A DNA stretch of 22,713 nucleotides, from positions 1 to 22,713 of IMG/VR virus record IMGVR_UViG_3300027749_000499; one strand, written 5' to 3'. Below are positions 1 to 6,730 of this stretch, piece after piece. A program made the position numbers and the translations under genes. The notes under the pieces are model-generated. The model searched no databases, had not been told where the DNA came from, and saw only the letters and a program-made list of their open reading frames with translations. Source of the stretch: a virus. The first letter of the stretch is position 1. Every line of letters starts with the position of its first letter.

Positions 1-2
1 CA

Positions 3-1304
3 TCAAATCGGTTGTATTACAACTACGGAGCAATTACCAATTGTGTAAATTCTTTCGCGCAATATGTTGTTGGTTCTTCTTTTACCCCGGTCTTTCAAGG
101 CGAAGACAAGGAATGGGGCGCAAAGGCAGAAGCATGGTTGCATGACTGGGTAAATGTCGCCTATACGGATGGCTCAACGTGGGCTCAAGGTTTGATACGT
201 GAAGTCATCATGTTGACTCGTGACGGAGACTGCGGAACTATATTTACAGAGTCCAAGAATGGATTTCCAATGTTCCAGCAAGTTGCTTGGCATCAAATTA
301 CTTCACGCGATGGTTCACAAGAAGTTTTGACTGGAAAATATCGTGGATTGCACCAGTGGAATGGCGTTATTAAGAACGCAGAAGGACGCCCAGTAGCCTA
401 CCGTTTGATTGGCCCCACTAAGGAGCAAGACCGCGATATTTCGGCCCAGAATATGCAATTGACTATGGAGTCGGTTGCACCAGATCAAAGCCGTGGCTTT
501 CCGGCTTTTACCGCTGCTATTCGCGATCTTCGCACCACACTAAACATTGGTAACAATATCCGGCAAGCTGCCGAGTTAGCTTCCACGCTGGGGTTGATTG
601 TGCACAACGAGATGGGTGTGGCAGATCCTATTGATCCAGCCTACGCATTGAACGATATGCCAGCGGTTGGGCAATCTGGGCTTTTGGTTGAAGAAAGAAT
701 GGGCGGTTCCATTCAATACTTTAGGGCCGGAGCCGGAGAGAAGTTGGAACAACTTGAAAACAAGATTCCAACTGAAGCTACAGATCGTTTGGTAGAAAGG
801 CTTTTGCGCAATGCCATGCTTGCTGGAGGGTTCCCCCCAGAGTTCTTCTGGAAGCCCGGTCTTGGAGGTGCAGACACCCGCATGGTTATCGAGCAAGTAA
901 ACCGCAAGATTCAAAGAACACAGCATTTGCTTCGTGTCTCTTCTCGTCGCCGCATTGGATACGTTGTGAGTAAAGCCATTAAGCTCGGTATTCTGCCTCC
1001 TTACAAGGGCAAGGACGAGGGTGGATTCTTAAAATGGACGTTTACTCGGCCTGCAATTTTAACTGCCGATCAAGGCTACGCTAACGCTTCTGCTCTGGAT
1101 GCTTATCGCGCAGGATTACGCACCATGACCGATATTGTGGGAGAAGGCGGTTCCACGTTGGAACAACATTTGGATTTGCGCGAGAAAGAAGCATTGGCAA
1201 TTCGCGAACGCATGGAACGCAGTGGGCTTCCGCTGGATTCCTTTATAACTTTAACTCCTAACGGAAACCCACAGGAAAAGACCTCTAAACCTTCCATCGA
1301 CTAA
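3..1304 (+). CDS. Phage portal protein, lambda-type (5' end cut off by window edge)
   Basis: Likely portal: the dodecameric ring at one capsid vertex through which DNA is packaged and ejected. The frame is open to the left edge (first full codon at base 3, reading S-N-R-L-YYNYGAIT), so the N-terminus is missing and the TTG at 12 is not a convincing start. The opening 'YNYGAIxxxVNSFAxYVVG' resembles the early helix of lambda B-family portals. Around residues 265-310 a stretch with LLRNAMLAGGFPPEFF and IEQVNRKIQRTQ matches the region where these portals carry a conserved 'GIPYEL'-like segment and a long stem helix. The next genes are protease, scaffold candidate and capsid, the standard head order. 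The stop overlaps the next start as TAATG, so translation is coupled. The identification is from family pattern and synteny. Confidence 0.88.
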   Translation, partial: SNRLYYNYGAITNCVNSFAQYVVGSSFTPVFQGEDKEWGAKAEAWLHDWVNVAYTDGSTWAQGLIREVIMLTRDGDCGTIFTESKNGFPMFQQVAWHQITSRDGSQEVLTGKYRGLHQWNGVIKNAEGRPVAYRLIGPTKEQDRDISAQNMQLTMESVAPDQSRGFPAFTAAIRDLRTTLNIGNNIRQAAELASTLGLIVHNEMGVADPIDPAYALNDMPAVGQSGLLVEERMGGSIQYFRAGAGEKLEQLENKIPTEATDRLVERLLRNAMLAGGFPPEFFWKPGLGGADTRMVIEQVNRKIQRTQHLLRVSSRRRIGYVVSKAIKLGILPPYKGKDEGGFLKWTFTRPAILTADQGYANASALDAYRAGLRTMTDIVGEGGSTLEQHLDLREKEALAIRERMERSGLPLDSFITLTPNGNPQEKTSKPSID

Positions 1305-2134
1305 TGAAACTGGCTCGCATTCTTTCAAAGATTAATCTTCGTCCTTGGGCACTGGAAGAAGGGGGACAAATTGCAGTTGCTCAATTGCTTCGCAATAAGC
1401 TAGCACGAGCAGAATACGACCAGATGCCGGACAACCCGGAAGTTGCTCCTTTTGTTAATGTCAGAAAACCAATGGAAATGTCGGTCAACGGCATTGCGCA
1501 CATTAGCATTTGCGGAGTCATGGCAAAAGGCATCAGTAAGCTGGAGGCTATTTGCGGAGGGTACGATTACGAATGGCTTGAAGAAGACCTTGAAATGGCA
1601 GATGCCGCTGGATGCAAGGGAGTTTGGATTGAGTTCGATACACCGGGCGGTGCGTGCGAGGGATTGGCAGAATGTGCTGACAAGATTGCTGCAATGGCCC
1701 GCAGAATGCCAGTAGTTGCTTGGACTGATCAAACAATTGCCAGTGCCGGTTATTTCCTAGCTTCTTCTTGTTCAAAAATATATGCGTCGCAATCTGCAAT
1801 GGTTGGTAGTATTGGCGTTATCATTGGCTGGATTGATTGCTCTGCGGAGTGGACGGCTAGAGGACTAAAATGGGATCCCATTGTTTCTGGATCATTAAAG
1901 GGCGCAGGTTCCGGCCCATCATTAACTTCAGAACAACGGGCTAGTCTTCAAAGGCTTGTGGATGATTCCTACGCTATGTTTAAGGGCAACATTCTTAAAT
2001 ATCGCAAAGTCGGCGACGAAGCCATGCAAGGTGAACTTTATTTAGCATCACGCGCAAAAGCATATAATCTCATTGATGATTGCACATTGACAGAAAATGA
2101 AGCGTATGCGAAATTGCTTGCATTAGTTGATTAA
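1304..2134 (+). CDS. S49/SppA-family head maturation protease (lambda gpC-like)
   Basis: Serine peptidase of the S49 (SppA/ClpP fold) family, which in lambda-like phages cleaves scaffold and portal during prohead maturation. The 276-residue protein has a ClpP-like core: FDTPGG at 111-116 (oxyanion region), TIASAGYFLAS at 144-154 with the likely nucleophile Ser147, a VGSIGV turn near 167-172, and SGSLKGAG with Lys199 as the likely general base of the Ser/Lys dyad. All key residues are present, so the enzyme looks active. Unlike lambda C/Nu3, no long C-terminal scaffold is fused; a separate coiled-coil gene follows 18 bases later. The start ATG shares its A with the TAA of the portal. Confidence 0.9.
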   Translation: MKLARILSKINLRPWALEEGGQIAVAQLLRNKLARAEYDQMPDNPEVAPFVNVRKPMEMSVNGIAHISICGVMAKGISKLEAICGGYDYEWLEEDLEMADAAGCKGVWIEFDTPGGACEGLAECADKIAAMARRMPVVAWTDQTIASAGYFLASSCSKIYASQSAMVGSIGVIIGWIDCSAEWTARGLKWDPIVSGSLKGAGSGPSLTSEQRASLQRLVDDSYAMFKGNILKYRKVGDEAMQGELYLASRAKAYNLIDDCTLTENEAYAKLLALVD

Positions 2135-2152
2135 ATAGATTAAACAGTTTTT

Positions 2153-2554
2153 ATGGATTCTCCGCAAACCTTAGCTGACGCTTTGTCCGCTTTAAATGCA
2201 GCAAAATCAGATGTTGTTGCTTTTAACCAGTTAACAGCCGAACACAACGCAATTCTTGAAGCGTTCACAAAGCTAAAACAAGACAATGCTGCACTTCAGT
2301 TGGCGTATGAAACCTTATCCGCAGAGAAAGCTATTTTGAGCGTAGAAATGGAAGCCGCAAAAACGGCAGAAGTTAATGCTAATGCAAAAGCCGTAGAAAT
2401 TGTCGCAAGTATTGGAGTTGAACCCGTTGCACTTGTGCCGGAAGAAGCTTCTGTGACACGCAAATCCCTAGCAGAACGCCTAGAGGGAATAACCGACAGT
2501 CGCGAACGTGGGCGTATTCGCACCGAGTTTCTTAATCAGATCAACAACCTTTAA
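2153..2554 (+). CDS. Putative scaffolding protein (coiled coil)
   Basis: A 133-residue protein, rich in Ala, Glu and Lys. Residues about 20-90 have the heptad-like spacing of hydrophobics expected for a long coiled coil (LTAEHNAILEAFTKLKQDNAAL and following). The tail is a short basic segment (SRERGRIRTEF near 115-125), as in scaffolds that dock onto coat protein through a charged C-terminal helix. The position between the maturation protease and the major capsid protein is the usual scaffold position. No sequence motif proves the role, so this is inference from shape and synteny. The start follows an A/T-rich stretch with no Shine-Dalgarno site. An alternative is a minor head protein. Confidence 0.6.
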   Translation: MDSPQTLADALSALNAAKSDVVAFNQLTAEHNAILEAFTKLKQDNAALQLAYETLSAEKAILSVEMEAAKTAEVNANAKAVEIVASIGVEPVALVPEEASVTRKSLAERLEGITDSRERGRIRTEFLNQINNL

Positions 2555-2568
2555 TTTTTAGATAATAT

Positions 2569-3474
2569 ATGTCCAACCAGTTAGGAACATTAAATAGTGC
2601 GCTTATCCTTCAGGAAGCGTTGTCACTCGTGTACACCATTCGTCCAGAATTGCGTAGCATTACGCTGGACTTGGATCCAATGGGAGCGTTGCAGAATCAA
2701 ACGGTTATTACTCGTTTGAAAAGCATTCCTACCGTTGTTAACGCTACGGATTCTATCCCTGACGTTACAACCACGGACGTTCCTGTGACGCTTTCTTACG
2801 ACAAGAAAGTTGGAGCTACGTTTACCGCTGCGCAACTTAATTCCACGAATCGTAATTTGATTCGTGAACAGGCTGAACCTATTGCTCGTGCAATGGCAAA
2901 CTACATGGTGGACGCAGTTGCTGCTTTGTGGACAACCGCAAACTTCACAAACGAAACTGTACAGGCAACGCCTGACTACACCACGATGGTTGACCTTCGC
3001 AAAGCGTTGGTTTCTCGCGGTATCCACGGCGAGCGTTATGCCGCAGTTTCCTCGGATGTGTATGCGCTCTTGTTGGAAGATCCCCGCATGAACCGCTTCT
3101 ACAAGTCGTTCTTGGCTCCAGGCACCGACCCAATTGAACAAGGCGAGTTGATTCAGACGGCTGGATTTGCACGTATCTTTGAATACCCTGCAATTCCTAC
3201 GGCAAACAACATGATCGGCTTTGCCGGAACAAAGGAATCCGTCATTCTTGCTTCCCGCCCTCCGCTCGATCCTCGTGAAGCATTTGGCGCAGGTGGCGTA
3301 CCTTTCCCCGGTAACTTTGAGATCATTACCGACGAAGTGACTGGAATGTCTGCCGCTGCCGTTGAGTACATTGATCCTTCTACACTGGCTTGCACGGTGT
3401 ACCTCAAGTGGATCTTTGGTGTTGCCAAGGGTAACACTGCTGCTGGTCAGCGTTTGGTTTCCTCCGCTAACTAA
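2569..3474 (+). CDS. Major capsid protein
   Basis: Main shell subunit, very probably HK97-fold. The 301-residue protein begins with a 'LxTLNSALILQEALSLV' segment and continues with repeated 'VxVTLSYDKKVGATFTAAQL' and 'NLIREQAEPIARAMANYMVD' motifs. These recall coat proteins of P22-like and related phages, where a similar 'REQAEPMA' helix occurs. Length is on the short side for the family but within range. Codon use is regular and the gene sits directly after the scaffold candidate. The start at 2569 follows 'AGATAATAT' with no Shine-Dalgarno site. It lacks an obvious N-terminal delta domain that the protease would remove, which fits a separate scaffold. I am confident it is the capsid protein, less so of the exact subfamily. 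Confidence 0.85.
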   Translation: MSNQLGTLNSALILQEALSLVYTIRPELRSITLDLDPMGALQNQTVITRLKSIPTVVNATDSIPDVTTTDVPVTLSYDKKVGATFTAAQLNSTNRNLIREQAEPIARAMANYMVDAVAALWTTANFTNETVQATPDYTTMVDLRKALVSRGIHGERYAAVSSDVYALLLEDPRMNRFYKSFLAPGTDPIEQGELIQTAGFARIFEYPAIPTANNMIGFAGTKESVILASRPPLDPREAFGAGGVPFPGNFEIITDEVTGMSAAAVEYIDPSTLACTVYLKWIFGVAKGNTAAGQRLVSSAN

Positions 3475-3480
3475 GCAAAG

Positions 3481-3687
3481 ATGCAAAGCTTGCACCTAAT
3501 ATTAAGTCATACCGTTTCTGGAGAGGTCAGGGTTGAGTATATCGGCCCTGACCGCTCCGCAGCGGCACAAGTTTACAGTTCAAATATTGAAGGAGCAGTG
3601 CTAGTGGAATACTTTCCGTTTTTGCAAGTTAGCCAAAGACGCAAAATAGCTGTTCCTTTTGTTGCCAAGAAATCCAAAGACAAATGA
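3481..3687 (+). CDS. Small unknown protein between capsid and connector genes
   Basis: A 68-residue protein that I do not recognise. It alternates hydrophobic and polar residues (LHLILSHTVSGEVRVEYIG, then GAVLVEYFPFLQV), suggesting a small beta-rich fold, and ends in a Lys-rich tail (AKKSKDK). It begins 6 bases after the capsid stop and its own TGA overlaps the next ATG (ATGA), so it is embedded in the head operon and likely translated with it. Position would suit a small head or head-tail joining protein, but nothing in the sequence shows this directly. Confidence 0.55.
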   Translation: MQSLHLILSHTVSGEVRVEYIGPDRSAAAQVYSSNIEGAVLVEYFPFLQVSQRRKIAVPFVAKKSKDK

Positions 3688-3992
3688 GTCCATTTTTCTT
3701 ACAAAATTTAGCCGCTTTTAATCAAACGGTAGATTTTGTAGGTACGCCATTTCAATACAATGGAATGACATATGGTGGAGTTGTTAACTTTTTGAATACC
3801 TCTGAGGTCATTGATTTTGGTGGCTTTCAAAGTCATCTGGCAGCTACTATAGCGATTGCTTGCGATGCGATGCCTGTTCCTCCAAATAAGGGAGAAAAGA
3901 TCACAATCAATGGCATAGAACGCCGGGTTATTAACGTCACAAATAACAATCAAATCTCGTGGCACATTGGCCTTGAGGATGTAAGCAGATGA
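3684..3992 (+). CDS. Putative head-tail connector / head-completion protein (gpFII-like)
   Basis: A 102-residue protein. The second half reads as a small beta barrel: 'PPNKGEKITINGIERRV' followed by 'INVTNNNQISWHIGLEDVS'. This 'high-pH-style' pattern of NG-turn, then I/V-rich strand, then a final strand is typical of small gpFII-like head-tail joining proteins, where a short barrel bridges portal and tail. The context supports it: it lies between capsid and a tail-terminator-like gene and overlaps both neighbours by ATGA. The assignment rests on shape, size and position, not on a conserved catalytic motif. Confidence 0.5.
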   Translation: MSPFFLQNLAAFNQTVDFVGTPFQYNGMTYGGVVNFLNTSEVIDFGGFQSHLAATIAIACDAMPVPPNKGEKITINGIERRVINVTNNNQISWHIGLEDVSR

Positions 3993-4366
3993 TTGACGGC
4001 ATTTTTACAGAAGCAGTTGCTGCGCAGCTTAGAACACGGTTTCCTGACGTTTACGTTGGATTACCGCAGGATGATGGTCGGATTACAATGCCCGCCATTG
4101 TTTTGGAGCTTCGTTCTGACACGGTTATTTCATCTCCACTGCAACGAGGACATTTGACCACATTGGTTTGTTCTCAAGCAGACGACACAACGCCGGATCA
4201 ACATTATCAACTTTGCTACGATGTCTCTACCTTTATGAAGACATTGACTATCTCCAGCCAAGTGGTACAGTTGCATGGAATCAAGCCATTCAATAGTGAC
4301 CAAGCTCACGCAGAAAGGCATTGGCAAACACCAATGCAATACATTGTAGGATTTTCACCCATTTAA
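3989..4366 (+). CDS. Putative tail terminator / tail completion protein
   Basis: A 125-residue protein starting with an amphipathic helix (MIDGIFTEAVAAQLRTRFPDVYVG) and continuing with beta strands (MPAIVLELRSD, then a long stretch ending HAERHWQTPMQYIVGFSP). This helix-then-sheet arrangement, plus a position just before the tail tube candidates, matches gpU/gpZ-like proteins that cap the tail and join it to the head. The start overlaps the previous stop (ATGA). Known families in this slot are very divergent, so this is a synteny-based call. Confidence 0.5.
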   Translation: MIDGIFTEAVAAQLRTRFPDVYVGLPQDDGRITMPAIVLELRSDTVISSPLQRGHLTTLVCSQADDTTPDQHYQLCYDVSTFMKTLTISSQVVQLHGIKPFNSDQAHAERHWQTPMQYIVGFSPI

Positions 4367-4370
4367 TCAT

Positions 4371-4676
4371 ATGCCAGTTACATTTGGAGCTATAACTTAC
4401 GGACGCACTTCCCCGGCTGGATACTTGCAAGAATCGTCAGAAGAAACAACGATTGAAACCGCAAACATTCGCGACGAAGATGGCAAAACGGTTGTGTACC
4501 ATCAAAAGCCAAGGTCTTATACAACCACAACTTTAAAAACAAAAGGCGAACTTGGTTATATGACTGTTGCAACTGCTGGTAGCGATTTTGTTGGAGCAAC
4601 CATTACGTCATCCAAAGTTTCAGAAACTAACGATGATTTTGCAACTTCAGAAGTTACTTACACTTTACACGAATAA
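4371..4676 (+). CDS. Small tail-tube-like protein, first of a related pair
   Basis: A 101-residue, Thr- and Ser-rich protein predicted to be mostly beta. It lies where the major tail (tube) protein is expected, after the terminator candidate and before the tail chaperone. It shares a layout with the next gene: an 'FG' near the start, a Glu/Thr-rich 'EETTIETANI' stretch, an 'xKGELGY' motif near the middle, an 'ND-DF' motif (NDDFATSE) and a terminal aromatic strand. The neighbour shows 'SGKGENPY' and 'KNDDFIGW' at matching places. I infer that the two are paralogues that build the tail shaft, but which of them forms the tube is unclear. The start lies 4 bases after the preceding stop. Confidence 0.5.
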   Translation: MPVTFGAITYGRTSPAGYLQESSEETTIETANIRDEDGKTVVYHQKPRSYTTTTLKTKGELGYMTVATAGSDFVGATITSSKVSETNDDFATSEVTYTLHE

Positions 4677-4679
4677 TTT

Positions 4680-4994
4680 ATGGCAACATTTGGCGTAAGC
4701 TTAATTTCCAATGGTGGTGGAACCGTTGAATCTGTTTCAATTGAAGAAAAAAGCACTTTTAAGCAATTGATTACAAGCGAAGGCTACGCAGGTGGCACGC
4801 ATATTTATGACATTCAATATGATATTTCGGCTTCTGGAAAAGGAGAAAATCCTTATGAAGTTGGGACAACTGCCAACCCACCGGGAGTTGCTGGAATATT
4901 CCTTGTAACATCGTCTACTAACAATAGTAAAAACGATGATTTCATTGGATGGTCAATGTCAGGAACTGCATTCCGATACGCAATAGAAGATTAA
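4680..4994 (+). CDS. Small tail-tube-like protein, second of a related pair
   Basis: A 104-residue beta-rich protein, Gly-, Ser- and Thr-rich, starting 'MATFGVSLISNGGGTVES'. Motifs 'SGKGENPYEVGTTA' and 'NDDFIGWSMSG' line up with those of the gene just upstream, supporting an old tandem duplication. Such paired small shaft proteins before the chaperone gene fit either a tube protein plus a specialised ring or two tube subunits. The start follows the upstream stop by 3 bases ('TAATTTATG') and lacks a Shine-Dalgarno site. The function is inferred from position. Confidence 0.5.
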   Translation: MATFGVSLISNGGGTVESVSIEEKSTFKQLITSEGYAGGTHIYDIQYDISASGKGENPYEVGTTANPPGVAGIFLVTSSTNNSKNDDFIGWSMSGTAFRYAIED

Positions 4995-5003
4995 GTAAAA
5001 AAT

Positions 5004-5435
5004 ATGAAAGTAGGAACAATTATTAGGTTTGTTAAAGACAACGAAGATCCAGTTAAATCGCCAAATACCGACATGGTAATGGCGTGGCGCACAATTGGTG
5101 GCAAGTTTCACGAACCTTGCAACATTGAGCGGGTAGAAGAAAACGGAAAGCAATATTGCACTTGGTTCATTGACGACACTGAACCCGTGGATGTTGCCGG
5201 AGAAAAGATGCACTGGAAAGACTTTGAGAAAAAGTGGAAATCAGTCGAATGGTGCACTGAAGCCGGATTCCATCCCATTGCAGTAATGAGGGCATTTAGG
5301 GATAATGCTCGTGATGGCAAGCGGCAAGCCAAAGACATTGCAGTTGGGTTGCGCGTCAGAAAGGGTAATCAGCAAATTGTAGTGTATGCCGATTCTCCAG
5401 AATGGCTGAAAAAAGAGTTAGCAAGATTTGTCTAA
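5004..5435 (+). CDS. Unknown protein in the tail-shaft operon
   Basis: A 143-residue soluble protein that I do not recognise. It is rich in Trp (MAWRTIGG, CTWFIDD, MHWKDFEKKWKSVEWC) and charged residues, with no membrane segment. A helix around 90-110 (AVMRAFRDNARDGKRQAKDIA) separates an N-terminal part from a short C-terminal strand-helix unit. It starts 9 bases after the upstream stop in an A-rich context (AAGTAAAAAATATG), and its stop lies only 1 base before the ATG of the tail chaperone, so the two are likely coupled. Position argues for a tail role, but an unrelated passenger gene is possible. Confidence 0.55.
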   Translation: MKVGTIIRFVKDNEDPVKSPNTDMVMAWRTIGGKFHEPCNIERVEENGKQYCTWFIDDTEPVDVAGEKMHWKDFEKKWKSVEWCTEAGFHPIAVMRAFRDNARDGKRQAKDIAVGLRVRKGNQQIVVYADSPEWLKKELARFV

Positions 5436-5436
5436 T

Positions 5437-5784
5437 ATGAGTGCATTTCAATTATCTAACGAAACGGTGGCAGGTTTTGAACTAAGACCGTGGACATTAA
5501 CTACTCAAACAGCAATTGAATTTCTTTCTGACAAACAATTGACGGATGTAGAACAAGCAATTGCAATGGTGTATATTCAAGGCGAAACACCCAAAAGCAT
5601 TCGACAGTCTATTCAAGACGAAACGCTTTTAGATAAAATTAAAGATTTTATTGACCATTTTCCGCTATATAATGTTTTGGCCATTTCGGGGTGGTGTAAA
5701 CGGCAGATGGATTTGATTAACGTCAATCGAGTTGAAGTTTTGCCAAGAAGTGAACCAGATCCAAAAACACCCCCAAACTTGTAG
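5437..5784 (+). CDS. Tail assembly chaperone, short form (gpG-like)
   Basis: A 115-residue helical protein located just before the tape-measure region, where siphophages encode the tail assembly chaperone that coats the tape measure during tail building. I place the start at ATG 5437, 1 base after the upstream TAA, rather than at TTG 5428 which would overlap that gene. The last codons read ...CCC-CCA-AAC-TTG-TAG: the CCCAAAC run at 5772-5778 is a canonical -1 slippery heptamer in the correct phase, followed by a stem-loop. Ribosomes that do not slip make this G form; a fraction continues into the GT form. Helices (TDVEQAIAMVYIQG, ETLLDKIKDFIDHFPLYNVLAISGWCKRQMD) fit the family. Confidence 0.85.
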   Translation: MSAFQLSNETVAGFELRPWTLTTQTAIEFLSDKQLTDVEQAIAMVYIQGETPKSIRQSIQDETLLDKIKDFIDHFPLYNVLAISGWCKRQMDLINVNRVEVLPRSEPDPKTPPNL

Positions 5785-6026
5785 GGCCAGGATGGGAAGA
5801 AAGTTTAGTTTTCATTCTGGCCAAAAATTACCATTTTTCAGAACAATTTATATTTGATGAACTCCCTTTTGCTCGGGCATTAAAATATTATCACGCCGCA
5901 ATCTGGGCAGAAGGCGCGTGGACAATTAAACCTGCTCCCAAAGAAAAGATTGCTGAAGTTGAAAGCTTGCTTCAAAATCTAACTCAAAAATATCATGCCG
6001 AAAGTTCTGACGACATTGAGTTTTGA
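5437..6026 (+). CDS. Tail assembly chaperone, -1 frameshift fusion (gpGT-like)
   Basis: Predicted 196-residue product: codons 5437-5778, slip back one base on C-CCA-AAC, then codons 5778-6023 and TGA at 6024-6026. The -1 frame has no start of its own near the junction, yet it encodes a sensible T domain: after the junction it reads L-V-G-P-G-W-E-E-S-L-V-F-I-L-A-K-N-Y-H and then an 'FSEQFIFDELPFARALKYYHA' stretch, the 'W..l..Y..s...i..LPl' pattern of T extensions. It explains the otherwise empty 5785-5994. In lambda, GT recruits the tube protein to the tape measure; the same is inferred here. The last 32 bases overlap the next gene. Confidence 0.85.
5772..5822 (+). other. Programmed -1 ribosomal frameshift signal
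   Basis: Slippery heptamer CCCAAAC at 5772-5778, phased C CCA AAC in the zero frame. A 6-base spacer (5779-5784) contains the zero-frame TAG. A hairpin follows: 5785-5798 pairs with 5809-5822 over 14 consecutive positions (11 Watson-Crick, 3 G-U at 5791/5816, 5795/5812 and 5796/5811), leaving a 10-base loop at 5799-5808. The lower six pairs, GGCCAG with CTGGCC, are perfect. Heptamer, spacer and stem together are the standard arrangement for -1 frameshifting. Confidence 0.88.
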
Positions 6027-6726
6027 TGAAGCATTAAAGCAATTTGATGCGGCTTTAAAAAAACAATTGGCAACCACAAAGAAAATGCCCATAGAAGTGG
6101 TTCGCACGGCATTTAGAGGGGTTATGCGTCGAGTCTTTACGTTTACACCGCCCATGTCTAATAAGGCACCTAGCTTTATGCAGGGACGCAAAGCCGGACA
6201 GATTCAGATTCAGAAAGACATGAGAAAGATGTTCCGTCCAATTCCCAAAAAGTATCGGGATTGGACAAGCACAAAAAAAGGACGGCAGGGATTGATTAAC
6301 TTTTTTGGCCCAGACGCAACTCCCGGAAAGCTCAATGCTGGGATTGATTATTTTGTTAAGCTGCACAAAACCAATAGAGGGCTCAATAAGCGCATTGTTG
6401 GAAAGCCTCGTGTGCCTATTTGGGAATCAACGTACAAGAATGTATTCACCGAGCTTGTAAAATGGCAAGGATGGGTTCCTAGTGGCTGGATAAAGGGAGC
6501 ACAAGAGGCAGGCGTAAATCCTCCGGCATGGGTTAGTGGCAAAGCTGGCCCCGGTTCGATGGTTAAGACGTTGACTGATGCCAAAGCAATTTTTAAGGTG
6601 ATAAACGACACCAAGCACGAAGATTACAATCGAATTCAATTCAATATAAACTATGCTATTATTCAACAAGCAAATGCCATGAATCGAGCATTTGCCGATT
6701 ATCTAAAGAAGATGAAACTAGGGTAG
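5995..6726 (+). CDS. Unknown basic protein between tail chaperone and tape measure
   Basis: A 243-residue, Lys/Arg-rich soluble protein that I do not recognise as a named family. The N-terminus is helical (SFDEALKQFDAALKKQLA). A region at about 40-110 is rich in basic and aromatic residues (VMRRVFTFTPPMS, MRKMFRPIPKKYRDW). The C-terminus holds a helix (QFNINYAIIQQANAMNRAFADYLKKMK). The segment 'VFTFTPPMS..AP' and a terminal 'AMNRAFADY' helix recall minor tail proteins of HK97-gp10 style, in which a tail-completion subunit has such features, but placement after the chaperone is unusual for that. It starts inside the GT reading frame (32-base overlap), so it is co-translated with the chaperone. 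Confidence 0.6.
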   Translation: MPKVLTTLSFDEALKQFDAALKKQLATTKKMPIEVVRTAFRGVMRRVFTFTPPMSNKAPSFMQGRKAGQIQIQKDMRKMFRPIPKKYRDWTSTKKGRQGLINFFGPDATPGKLNAGIDYFVKLHKTNRGLNKRIVGKPRVPIWESTYKNVFTELVKWQGWVPSGWIKGAQEAGVNPPAWVSGKAGPGSMVKTLTDAKAIFKVINDTKHEDYNRIQFNINYAIIQQANAMNRAFADYLKKMKLG

Positions 6727-6730
6727 CATT

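Noticed and set aside
2623-3495. Long open frame on the - strand (290 residues)
   Set aside because: It lies antisense to the major capsid gene. Its product is Arg/Cys/His-rich without motifs and arises from codon bias in the + strand.
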